From: Loktanella sp. PT4BL
GTDB lineage: Bacteria; Pseudomonadota; Alphaproteobacteria; Rhodobacterales; Rhodobacteraceae
DNA length: 64,000 nucleotides
Reading direction: 5' to 3'
Assembly: GCF_003201935.1 (NCBI RefSeq)
Contig: NZ_QJJL01000001.1
Span: forward strand, 186,001 to 250,000
Shown: positions 46,994 through 54,787 of the stretch, piece after piece
Numbering within the stretch: the stretch's first letter is position 1
Layout: every line of letters starts with the position of its first letter
Notes under the pieces: generated by a model
What the model was told of the DNA's origin: nothing
Database searches by the model: none
What the model saw: only the letters and a program-made list of their open reading frames with translations
Program-made: the position numbers and the translations under genes

Positions 46994-47923
46994 ATGATCA
47001 ACCAGATTAAAGGCCTGCACCACGTCACCTCACTGGCCAGTGACGCCCGTGAGAACAATGCCTTCTTTACCAACGTGCTTGGTTTGCGCCGGGTGAAGAA
47101 GACCGTGAACTTTGACGCACCTGATGTGTATCACCTCTATTATGGTGACGAAGCAGGAACTCCCGGTACCGTCATGACCTACTTTCCCTTCCCCAACGCA
47201 GGCCGTGGCCGCAAGGGTGTCGGCGAAGTGGGGCGCACCGCATTCAGTATCCCGACAGGGACGTCGCAGGCGTGGCTTGACCGTTTCGCAACCTTCGAGG
47301 TTGCCGGCGTTGCGCAGGACACCCGTTTCGGTGAAAAGCGTGTTTTGTTCGATGGCCCCGACGGTGATCAGTTTGCCTTGGTCGAAAGCGACGATGACCG
47401 CACGCCTTGGACCGGCAATGGCGTGAGCGAAGAGATGGGTATCCGTGGGTTCCACTCTGCCGATATGCGCCTCCAACAGGCCGCGATGAGCAGCGAGTTG
47501 TTGCAGTTCATGGGCTATGAAAAGCTTGATACCCAAGACAACGTGACCCGCTTTATCGTGCCGGGCGGGAATGATGCGAACATCATTGATATCGAAGAAA
47601 TCCCCACGGCAGGACATGCAGCACAGGGCGCAGGCTCGGTCCACCACCTTGCCTTTGCTGTCGACAACCGTGCGCGCCAGATCGAAGTCCGCGAGGCACT
47701 GCTTGATACCGGATACCAAGTGACCCCTGTGATTGATCGCGACTATTTCTATGCGATCTATTTCCGCACACCTGGTGGTGTGCTGTTCGAAGTTGCCACC
47801 AACGAGCCCGGCTTTGACCGCGACGAAGACACCGCGCACTTGGGTGAGGCGCTCAAACTGCCAAGCCAGCACGAGCATTTGCGTGCCCGTCTGGAAAGTC
47901 TGCTTCAGCCGCTGGGCGACTGA
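46994..47923 (+). CDS. VOC-family ring-cleaving dioxygenase, MhqO-like
   Basis: This is a 309-residue protein with two VOC halves: GLHHVTSLASDARENNAFFTNVLGLRRVKKTVNFD at the start (seen in parts), and SVHHLAFAV ... YFRTPGGVLFEVATNEPGF in the second. The His and Glu metal ligands are present. MhqO-type enzymes open hydroquinone or catechol rings. It is followed at once by an MhqD-like hydrolase, the same pair as in Bacillus quinone-detoxification operons. Confidence 0.88.
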   Translation: MINQIKGLHHVTSLASDARENNAFFTNVLGLRRVKKTVNFDAPDVYHLYYGDEAGTPGTVMTYFPFPNAGRGRKGVGEVGRTAFSIPTGTSQAWLDRFATFEVAGVAQDTRFGEKRVLFDGPDGDQFALVESDDDRTPWTGNGVSEEMGIRGFHSADMRLQQAAMSSELLQFMGYEKLDTQDNVTRFIVPGGNDANIIDIEEIPTAGHAAQGAGSVHHLAFAVDNRARQIEVREALLDTGYQVTPVIDRDYFYAIYFRTPGGVLFEVATNEPGFDRDEDTAHLGEALKLPSQHEHLRARLESLLQPLGD

Positions 47924-47924
47924 T

Positions 47925-48521
47925 ATGAGCTATGTTGCAAAACGCACAGAAGGAGCAGCGGGCGCACCGCTGTTCCTGACATTCCACGGCACGGGCGGGA
48001 ACGAAGGCCAGTTTCACGGGTTCGCTGAACAGTTGAAGCCCGGCGCGCATATCTGCTCTCCGCGTGGTGATGTTTCGGAGCATGGCGCACTACGCTATTT
48101 CCGGCGCACCGGTGAGGGCGTCTATGACATGGATGATCTGGCGGCGCGTACCGCTGCGATGGCTGATTTTATCCGGTCGGAAAAGAAAAAGACGGGCGCA
48201 GCGGATACGATTGGTCTGGGCTATTCCAACGGGGCCAATATTCTGGCCTCGGTCGCGCTCGCGCAAGCTGATCTTGTCGATACGCTTATCCTGATGCACC
48301 CGCTCATCCCTTGGGAGCCCAAAGCCCAACCGGGGCTAAAGGGCCGCCGCATCTTGATCACCGCAGGCAAGCGTGATCCGATTTGTCCCGCGCCGCTGAC
48401 GCAGGCTTTGGTGGACTATCTCGCGGCGCAGGGCGCTGATGTGACCGTGCATTGGCACCCCGGCGGCCATGAAATCGCACAGTCCGAAGTGGATGCCGTT
48501 GCGCAGTTTATCGCAGGCTAG
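47925..48521 (+). CDS. Alpha/beta hydrolase (phospholipase/carboxylesterase), MhqD-like
   Basis: This is a 198-residue serine hydrolase. The oxyanion segment is LTFHGTGGNE, the nucleophile elbow GLGYSNGANI, and the catalytic His is in HPGGHEI. It starts one base after the MhqO-like stop, so they are coupled. It probably hydrolyses products of quinone ring cleavage or conjugates (inference from the MhqD pair). Confidence 0.88.
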   Translation: MSYVAKRTEGAAGAPLFLTFHGTGGNEGQFHGFAEQLKPGAHICSPRGDVSEHGALRYFRRTGEGVYDMDDLAARTAAMADFIRSEKKKTGAADTIGLGYSNGANILASVALAQADLVDTLILMHPLIPWEPKAQPGLKGRRILITAGKRDPICPAPLTQALVDYLAAQGADVTVHWHPGGHEIAQSEVDAVAQFIAG

Positions 48522-49165
48522 AACGGACACTTGGCTGTAATGCGCATACCCTGACCCCCGTCAGGGTGGCGGAACTGCAACGTCTCGGAATGCAACATGA
48601 GGCGCGGATAATCCCGCGCCTCTCCTGTTGCATAGAACGGATCACCCAGGATCGGATGCCCCAGTGCCTGCATATGGACGCGCAACTGATGTGACCGGCC
48701 CGTGCGCGGCATCAGCTTGACCCGCGTTTCCCCGTCCTTTGCGCGCACAACGCGCCAATCGGTGACCGCCTGTTTCCCGGTCTCGTGATCCACCATCTGC
48801 TTGGGGCGGTTCGGCCAATCGACGATCAGGGGCAAATCCACGGTCCCTGTCTTTTCCGCCATCTCGCCCCAGACCCGTGCGATGTAGGTTTTCTTGGTCT
48901 GTCGTTTTTCGAATTGCAGCCCGAGGTGCCGCTGGGCGTGCGGCGTCAGCGCAAAAATCATCACCCCCGAGGTGTCGCGATCAAGCCGGTGCACCAGCAA
49001 CGCCATGGGAAATGCCGCCTGGACACGTGTCAAAAGACAATCTGCCAGATGCGGCCCCTTGCCGGGAACCGACAAGAGCCCGCTTGGCTTGTCGACCAAA
49101 AGAACCTGATGGTCGTCATGCAGGATCGTCAAAGGGTCTTGGGGCGGGGCGTAATCGTCGCTCAC
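48518..49165 (-). CDS. RluA-family pseudouridine synthase
   Basis: This is a 215-residue enzyme with the catalytic motif HRLDRDTSGVMIFA, and RTGRSHQLRVHM downstream. No S4 domain is present, as in RluA/RluE-type short forms. It probably modifies 23S rRNA or tRNA. Its start overlaps the yggS stop by four bases. Confidence 0.9.
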   Translation of the reverse strand: MSDDYAPPQDPLTILHDDHQVLLVDKPSGLLSVPGKGPHLADCLLTRVQAAFPMALLVHRLDRDTSGVMIFALTPHAQRHLGLQFEKRQTKKTYIARVWGEMAEKTGTVDLPLIVDWPNRPKQMVDHETGKQAVTDWRVVRAKDGETRVKLMPRTGRSHQLRVHMQALGHPILGDPFYATGEARDYPRLMLHSETLQFRHPDGGQGMRITAKCPF

Positions 49166-49815
49166 GCGTAGACACGCTCGCCAAAAATGGCCGAACCGAC
49201 GCGGATATGTGTGGCACCCAGGGCGATGGCGCTTTCAAAGTCGCTGCTCATGCCCATCGACAGGCCCGCAAGACCGTTGCGTGCCGCGATCTTGCCGAGC
49301 AGGGCAAAATGCAGGGATGGCTCTTCGTCAACGGGCGGAATGCACATCAACCCTTTCAGCGGCAGATCAAGGGCGCGGACCTCGGCGATGAAAGCATCCG
49401 CCTCATTTGGCAGAACCCCTGCCTTCTGCGGCTCTTCGCCGGTGTTGACCTGCACAAACAGATCGGGACAGGTGCCAAGCTCTTGTGCGTGCCGCGCGAT
49501 GGCATTGGCCAGCTTTGCGCGATCGACCGTATGGATCGCATCGGCCAGCTGCATCGCCTGTTTGACCTTGTTGGTTTGCAGCGGGCCAATCAGATGAAGT
49601 TCAATGCCCTCATATTGTTCGCGGAACGCAGGCCACTTTGATGCCGCTTCCTGCACCTTGTTTTCCCCGAAGATTCGATGCCCCTGATCCAGAACTGCGG
49701 CGACTCTCTCGTTCGGCTGCACTTTGGACACGGCAATCAGCCGCACATCTGCCGGATTTCGGCCAGCGGCCTCACAAGCGCTCGCGACACGGGCCTGAAT
49801 TTCTGCAAGAGGCAT
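49162..49815 (-). CDS. yggS: PLP homeostasis protein (YggS/PROSC family)
   Basis: This is a ~217-residue single-domain PLP-binding protein. PLP-lysine lies in RLIAVSKVQ; FGENKVQEA and the late SMGMSSDFESAIALGATHIRVG bind the phosphate. The ATG at 49815 follows a GGAG site. It maintains vitamin B6 and amino-acid balance. It is next to the porin locus. Confidence 0.93.
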   Translation of the reverse strand: MPLAEIQARVASACEAAGRNPADVRLIAVSKVQPNERVAAVLDQGHRIFGENKVQEAASKWPAFREQYEGIELHLIGPLQTNKVKQAMQLADAIHTVDRAKLANAIARHAQELGTCPDLFVQVNTGEEPQKAGVLPNEADAFIAEVRALDLPLKGLMCIPPVDEEPSLHFALLGKIAARNGLAGLSMGMSSDFESAIALGATHIRVGSAIFGERVYA

Positions 49816-50041
49816 GGAAGACTCCAAAAAATAAGGTTCACGATAGATTTCGGCCTGAAATAGGGCGTATTGGAGCGGATGTCATGATTGAAAAAATTGT
49901 GTGTCATAGATGCATCATTTCCGGCAAAGAGCCCAAAACACCCCCTATTTCACTTGAGTGTCAGGGCATCAGGGCGCAGTTAGACGCCAATGCTAGTACA
50001 ACTGGCATTCTTGGGAATGCATAACACGAGGGAAAAAATCC

Positions 50042-51205
50042 ATGAAAAGCATCCTTCTTACAACAACAGCTATCGTCGCATTTGCCGGCGCAGCCGTTGC
50101 TGATGGACACGCTGGCGTAACGTTCAGCGGTGATTTCACACTGGGCTTCAACGACGACAATGATGACGCAGATGCGGGCGCGACAAGCTTTCCAACTGAC
50201 GTAATCGGCGACAACGACGGTTTCTACTGGGAAGGTGACCTGAACGTCACTGGTACAGCTGCGCTCGACAACGGCGTAACTGCATCTGCTTCTTGGGAAT
50301 TCGACATCGTTGACGAATCCAACGGTCAGCCAATCGTTTCCGACGGCGTTCTGCTGTCTTTGACAACAGACAACGCAGGTCTGTACCTGGGTGACACATC
50401 TTTCGCTGCTGAAACACAGTGGTCCGCTGCTGGCGATATGGAAGCAGATGGCTTTTCCGAAGCTGATGGCGAAAATGTGCTGCGTGGCGACGTTTCCGTT
50501 GCTGGCATCGACGCCTCGATCTCGCTTGCTCTCGGCAACGCAGATGGCGGTCTTGTAAACGAAGACACTGATGAGGACTACGCACAGATGTCCTTCGGTG
50601 CATCCGGCGATTTGGGTATGTTGAGCTTTGCAGTTGCATATCAGGAAGAGAATGATGGACCTGCAGCTGGTTACTTTGCTGGAAACGGTGACTTCAACGA
50701 CTCTGAAATCTTCGGTATTTCTGTTGGCGCAGCAGTTGCTGGTGCAAACTTCAAAGTTGCATATGCTTCGAACGAAACAGCTGACGAAAACTCAACAGGT
50801 ATCCAAGTTTCTTACCCGTTCGGCCCAGTAACAGGTACAGTGTACTATGTATCTGAGGACGATGGTTCTGACGAAGACAACTACGGTGCAACAGTTGCAT
50901 ACGCAGACGGCCCAATCGCAGTTACTCTTGACTACGATTACGACCAAGGCGTGAACAAGCTTGGCCTTGACGGCACATACGACCTGGGCAACGGCTTCAC
51001 AATCGGTGCTGGTATGTACGACGAAAGCGAAGGTACTGGTGACGGCACAGACTACTACGTTGCTGGTATGTATGACCTCGGTGGCGGCGCAGAACTGCTC
51101 GTTACTTATGCTGACGCTGAAACAGCTGGCGCACTTGGCGACGACGAAGTCGGCGGTCCAGACTATCAGGTTGGTACAACTGTAGAAGTATCCTTCTCCT
51201 TCTAA
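50042..51205 (+). CDS. Outer-membrane porin (copy 1, intact 5' end)
   Basis: This is a 387-residue Rhodobacter-type general porin. The signal peptide MKSILLTTTAIVAFAGAAVA is followed by beta strands separated by acidic loops, and the C-terminus is VGTTVEVSFSF with terminal Phe for BAM recognition. GAGGG precedes the ATG. Codon use (GCT, GCA, ACA) is that of a very highly expressed gene. Large parts are nearly identical to copy 2 at 54788, including 66 identical bases in the signal region and ~85 identical bases near 50880-50965. It may be cargo of the element described at 50054-54799, expressed from the resident promoter. Confidence 0.95.
   Translation: MKSILLTTTAIVAFAGAAVADGHAGVTFSGDFTLGFNDDNDDADAGATSFPTDVIGDNDGFYWEGDLNVTGTAALDNGVTASASWEFDIVDESNGQPIVSDGVLLSLTTDNAGLYLGDTSFAAETQWSAAGDMEADGFSEADGENVLRGDVSVAGIDASISLALGNADGGLVNEDTDEDYAQMSFGASGDLGMLSFAVAYQEENDGPAAGYFAGNGDFNDSEIFGISVGAAVAGANFKVAYASNETADENSTGIQVSYPFGPVTGTVYYVSEDDGSDEDNYGATVAYADGPIAVTLDYDYDQGVNKLGLDGTYDLGNGFTIGAGMYDESEGTGDGTDYYVAGMYDLGGGAELLVTYADAETAGALGDDEVGGPDYQVGTTVEVSFSF
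50054..50119 (+). repeat. Candidate attL: 66-bp direct repeat in porin 1 codons 5-26
   Basis: This is identical to 54800-54865, beginning CTTCTTACAACAAC and ending GCTGGCGTA; after one mismatch the identity runs on for 38 more bases. It encodes most of the porin signal peptide. Because the two genes are paralogues, the identity alone does not prove an attachment site. Confidence 0.5.
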
Positions 51206-51229
51206 TTGAAGCTGAAGTACTGACTAGAG

Positions 51230-51257
51230 AGAACGGCGCTTAGGCGTCGTTCTTTTT
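51230..51257 (+). terminator. Rho-independent terminator of porin 1
   Basis: AGAACGGCGC pairs with GCGTCGTTCT around TTAG, followed by five Ts. The porin 2 terminator is in the equivalent position, so the two porins are similar units with their own ends. Confidence 0.82.
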
Positions 51258-51309
51258 GTTTGAACACAGTGTAAACTGTGCGCAGCAGAACAATATGACT
51301 GAGGCAACG

Positions 51310-51453
51310 ATGACAAGAGCAGCTTTGATTATCTGTGCAGTGCTGGCTTTGGCAAGCTGTGGCACGACACGTGGTGTGCTGGATGGCACTGGGACAGTGC
51401 TTGAGGGTGTGGCAATGGACTTACGCAGTGCTGGCAATATGTTTGGCAGATAG
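51310..51453 (+). CDS. Small entericidin-like lipoprotein (47 aa)
   Basis: ATG 51310 begins MTRAALIICAVLALASCG, a lipoprotein signal with lipobox LASC; the mature part (GTTRGVLDGTGTVLEGVAMD) is ~33 residues and resembles entericidin A/B family bacteriolytic or membrane-stability lipoproteins. A GAGG ribosome site lies upstream. Its codons match the surrounding foreign stretch, not the porin. Entericidins can act as toxin-antitoxin pairs; no partner is evident. Confidence 0.65.
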   Translation: MTRAALIICAVLALASCGTTRGVLDGTGTVLEGVAMDLRSAGNMFGR

Positions 51454-51513
51454 CTGCGCACAGTTGCAATCAGACACGCTGTGCAGTGATGACACGATCT
51501 GAGTGCTAGCTAG

Positions 51514-51533
51514 GCTGAGACTGCGATCTCAGC
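51514..51533. repeat. Perfect hairpin at the end of the 57-aa ORF
   Basis: GCTGAGA pairs with TCTCAGC around a six-base loop (CTGCGA). There is no T run, so it is more likely a recombination or RNA structure than a classic terminator. Confidence 0.5.
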
Positions 51534-51706
51534 TACATCTTGACTGTGCGTGACAGTTGAAGCGCCAGCTGCGTACGCAATACGAATATACGACGCTGTG
51601 ACTGCTGCTGTTGACGACTGCGTGGCAAGTTCTCGCGCAACCAAGCCTGCTGTGCAAGTTCACGCTTTAGCTGCTTGTTGAGTGCAAGTGTTGAAGCTGC
51701 GGCCAT
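51533..51706 (-). CDS. 57-aa basic ORF translationally coupled to the minimal recombinase
   Basis: The ATG at 51706 shares a base with the recombinase stop (TAATG). The product starts MAAASTLALNKQLKRELAQQ and is rich in Gln, Arg and Leu with no acidic patch and a predicted long helix. I recognise no family. Coupling and position suggest a small DNA-binding or directionality partner of the recombinase (inference). Codon composition matches the recombinase gene. Confidence 0.45.
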   Translation of the reverse strand: MAAASTLALNKQLKRELAQQAWLRENLPRSRQQQQSQRRIFVLRTQLALQLSRTVKM

Positions 51707-52272
51707 TACAATAGCTCTACAGCATTGGCCAACTGTGCATCGTTGACATCAATATATCGTTGCGTGACTGCTATGCTTGAATGTCCAGCCAATGCTGCCA
51801 GCACACGTACGCCAATACCTTTGTTTGCCAAGCGTGTAATAAATGTTCTGCGACCACTGTGACTGCTGGCATCTGATAGACCACACTGCTTGTAGATGTT
51901 GAGGAACAGCTGGCACATTGTGTTAGCTGAAAAGTGACCACCTTTTTGACTTGTAAACAGTGCTGCAGCAGCATCTAAAGTGCTGCGTGACTGTGCATAG
52001 ATTGCAAGCTGCTGAGTGAGTTGACGGTTGACGAACACAGTGCGTGTGCGACCACCTTTTGTTTGTGCTGCTGCAAGTGTGAACTGTGTGCGTGGTTTGC
52101 CTTCAGCATCATACACATCACCAATACGCAGTGCTGCCAATTCCTTTGCACGTAGACCTGTGTATAGGCTGAACAGCAGGATGGTGCAGTCACGAACAGT
52201 ATGCTTGCGTGTTTGACAGAAGCGCAGTGCGCGTTTGATCTGAGCATCGTTGAGTGTTGCTGCCTGTGCCAT
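51706..52272 (-). CDS. Minimal tyrosine recombinase (catalytic domain only, 188 aa)
   Basis: This has a full catalytic set: Arg in TGLRAKEL, Lys in TKGGRTR, H-x-x-R in SHSGRRTF, His in AGHSSIAVT and Tyr in QRYIDV. The N-terminal core-binding domain is missing, as in FimB/FimE-type invertases of ~190-200 residues. No frameshift remnant upstream suggests truncation. It acts on unknown sites. Confidence 0.88.
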   Translation of the reverse strand: MAQAATLNDAQIKRALRFCQTRKHTVRDCTILLFSLYTGLRAKELAALRIGDVYDAEGKPRTQFTLAAAQTKGGRTRTVFVNRQLTQQLAIYAQSRSTLDAAAALFTSQKGGHFSANTMCQLFLNIYKQCGLSDASSHSGRRTFITRLANKGIGVRVLAALAGHSSIAVTQRYIDVNDAQLANAVELL

Positions 52273-53066
52273 TTTGCCTCCAATATCAGCTTCAACTAAC
52301 GCTTACGTTAAGGTCTGATATTTGGCTTGAGCAACCAATCAATGTGATCAGTCATAGCTGTTCATTATCAACAGCTTAACAGTGAATATCGTAGAATACA
52401 TATTCTATGACATTTGTTTGTGGCGTTATTTTGTTGTTCGTTGTTCAACAGCTTCGCTGTTAACCAATCGCTTCACTGTCTCAACGCTTACGCTGCGCTT
52501 CAGCGTATCAACAGTGTCAGCAGTTTTACTTCGTATATGATTAGTTTGGGTTTTGATGAAATATATCTAAATGGCTTTTGCTAGGAACAAGTCATAGCCC
52601 TGTTAGGGCATAACCTGTTACAAGTTCAGCTTTTGCTGAGGGGTTTACAACTGGGCTAACACAACTCTGTTACGAGGTAGGTAGGTTTTGCTATCACCTA
52701 TTACGTGCTGTCTTACACAAGTCATTGCTGCGTGCCAGCCAGAAGCAGCGCGGCGACTTTGTTGGTTTAATGACATTCCAACTCACTTTAGTAGGCGTTC
52801 CTACTCAACTATTACAACTTCACAAACGTCTCTCCATAAAACTGGGAGCATTTAAAGCATCCTGCACAAAGCACAGGGTAGTGTGAAGAGGACAAACAAC
52901 GAGCAGTTTGTTTTGCTTACCGTCACACATCAGAACGGATTTGCGGCACTATTACAGTCGGCGTGCTAACCTTGATCTCGTTTGTAGCTGCATCAAGCTG
53001 ATAAATAAGTTGTGGGCTTACTTACTTGAACACTCAGTTATTTATCAACGAGAGGAAAATACAGTG
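52273..53066. other. Non-coding, hairpin-rich 0.8-kb stretch inside the foreign region
   Basis: No gene was supported. The stretch is AT-rich and holds a series of short inverted repeats: TAACG-CTTA-CGTTA (~52297), a perfect palindrome TAGAATA-CA-TATTCTA at 52392-52407, AACAGC-TTC-GCTGTT (~52447), CGCTTACGC/GCGCTTCAGCG (~52485-52505), GCCCT-GTT-AGGGC (~52597), TCAGC-TTTT-GCTGA (~52626), TAGGT...ACCTA (~52677-52700) and GTAGG-CGTT-CCTAC (~52791). These could be recombination sites, a replication or transfer origin, or small-RNA genes. Confidence 0.5.
52392..52407. repeat. Perfect 16-bp palindrome
   Basis: TAGAATACATATTCTA reads the same on both strands (seven-base arms, CA/TG-type centre). 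It lies ~120 bp before the recombinase start and could be an operator. Confidence 0.55.
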
Positions 53067-53441
53067 ATGAAAACGGTATTGATGGAGGTGTACAAGCTGC
53101 TGCAAGAAATAGGTGCTGTGCACAGTGAGAGTGAATTTAGCAGGGATTGGCTTGGCAGGAGCGAATGCTATTTGCGCACACTGCGCTTTAAGGGCACGGA
53201 TGCAAGCGTGGGGGCTGTGGCCATATGTGCCAGCAAGCTGCAGCATTATGGTACACGACTGCAGCAAACACAGCGGCACACAGCACTGGGACAAAGATTT
53301 ATCCAACTCAGCGAACAATGCCATAAGCATATCAATGCACACTGTGAGGCAGATTGGCTGTGCGAAAATCCTGCTACGCCAAAGAAAGCAGTGGAGTACT
53401 TATCAAATCAAGCTGGTACTACAGCAGCACTGGTGGTGTGA
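53067..53441 (+). CDS. DUF6626-like small protein
   Basis: From ATG 53067, with AGAGGA upstream, a 124-residue helical protein includes EFSRDWLGRSECYLRTLRF, very like the FSRDWLGRS-x-YY core of the alphaproteobacterial DUF6626 family. That core looks like a small helix-turn-helix. The longer open frame from 52908 has no ribosome site. An overlapping frame (53113-53574) is rejected. Family assignment is from memory of the motif. Confidence 0.65.
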   Translation: MKTVLMEVYKLLQEIGAVHSESEFSRDWLGRSECYLRTLRFKGTDASVGAVAICASKLQHYGTRLQQTQRHTALGQRFIQLSEQCHKHINAHCEADWLCENPATPKKAVEYLSNQAGTTAALVV

Positions 53442-53743
53442 TGTGCGAGTTGCAGAGGTAATCAAGCCCAAGCGTGTTGCGGCAACCAGGTCTTGTCCAG
53501 CACGTTCAGCACAGCCCAAGAAGAAGCCAAAGCCCAAGCCATTTAACGAGCCTAAGCCAGACAACTTATCGTAGCTGTATTGACACCTAGCAGCAGCTAC
53601 AAGCGCAGGTCTGAGCTTTGGCTGTGTGTGTATGCATCAACAGCGTGATCAAGCTGTGTGTGCTGTTTATAGCGGTTATGCCAGTCTTTTACGCAATCAA
53701 CACAGCATTGACAGAATGACTGACTGGCATAGTGATGTAGGTA

Positions 53744-54703
53744 TCAAATACTATCCAAGTCAATGGTGCTGGCAATGATGTTGACACGGTCATTGAGCGT
53801 GTTGGGGAACAGCTGTGCATAACGCTCGGTCATTGAAATGTGGTAATGGCCCAACAGCTGCTGCACTTCATATATGCTGGCACCATTGTTTATAAGAAGG
53901 CTGGCATAGGTGTGGCGTAGATCGTGTATGCGTACAGCATCTAATCCAGCCTGTTTACGTGCTGCGAAGAACGCAATGTGAAAGCTGGTGTAGGGCTTGC
54001 GAGTGCGTGGGTTTGCGAACAACCAACTGTCACGTGCTGTGTCCAATCCAAGTGCAACGCTGCGTTCACGTACTTGTTCTAACACTTTAAGCGCAGCATC
54101 ACTAAGCTGCACAGTACGGCTGCGACCTGTTTTACTGATGGCAACGAATAACTCTTTGCTGTTTACATCAATGTCTTTCCAAGTTGCCAAGCGCAGTTCA
54201 CTCTTACGTGCACCAGTTAGCAGCAGCAGTTTGACGAATAGGTAGAGGAACGGATGGGTGCTTTGCTTGCAGGCACTGAGCAAACGACTGATCTCAGCAC
54301 GTGTTAGAAAGCGTTGTACATAGTCACCAGTTTGCAGCTTGCGTATAGCAGCGCCTTTGAATGCGTTCTTCTCTACATAGCCCCAATGTGCAGCAATGTT
54401 CAGCATACGGTTCAACATTGCTGCGTGTTTGTTCACAGTGCCAGCTTTGTATCCGTGTTCGATCTGCTGCAGCATCCAAGCATCAATGTCTTCACTTGTA
54501 ATGTTCGACAACAGCTTTGTGCCAAGTGTAGGCCGGAAGTGCTTGTTGAATAGATACAAGTCGTGCGTACTTCGGCGCTTGGTGGCACGGACGAAGGCAT
54601 AGTACTTGAGGTCGAAAAACGCTTCCAGTGTAAGTGCAGCACGTTGGTTGGTGGCTGCAGCAGTGGACTGACGAAACAGCTTAGACAATGATCGCAACTT
54701 CAA
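53744..54703 (-). CDS. Tyrosine-type integrase (full length, 319 aa)
   Basis: An N-terminal SAM-like core-binding domain (~25-115) is followed by the catalytic domain: Arg in TGARKSEL, Lys near SKTGRSR, HDLRHT, His in LLGHYHIS and Tyr in TERYAQLF. Its start lies ~97 bp from the proposed right attachment site, the usual place for an integrase gene. Foreign codon composition. It is the most likely integration enzyme of the element. Confidence 0.93.
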   Translation of the reverse strand: MKLRSLSKLFRQSTAAATNQRAALTLEAFFDLKYYAFVRATKRRSTHDLYLFNKHFRPTLGTKLLSNITSEDIDAWMLQQIEHGYKAGTVNKHAAMLNRMLNIAAHWGYVEKNAFKGAAIRKLQTGDYVQRFLTRAEISRLLSACKQSTHPFLYLFVKLLLLTGARKSELRLATWKDIDVNSKELFVAISKTGRSRTVQLSDAALKVLEQVRERSVALGLDTARDSWLFANPRTRKPYTSFHIAFFAARKQAGLDAVRIHDLRHTYASLLINNGASIYEVQQLLGHYHISMTERYAQLFPNTLNDRVNIIASTIDLDSI

Positions 54704-54787
54704 TACTCCTTCACTGCAGTGCTAAGTTCAGACACGTGCTAGGACGAGTGTGAAATGTGGTGCAGCAGTGAAAAAAACACCGAGATC

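Noticed and set aside
52273..53066. Integron-like attC array
   Set aside because: The hairpins lack the paired RYYYAAC/GTTRRRY core sites and no IntI-type insert is visible in either recombinase.
53113..53574. 153-codon frame overlapping the DUF6626-like gene
   Set aside because: The other frame carries the recognisable SRDWLGRS core and a better ribosome site.
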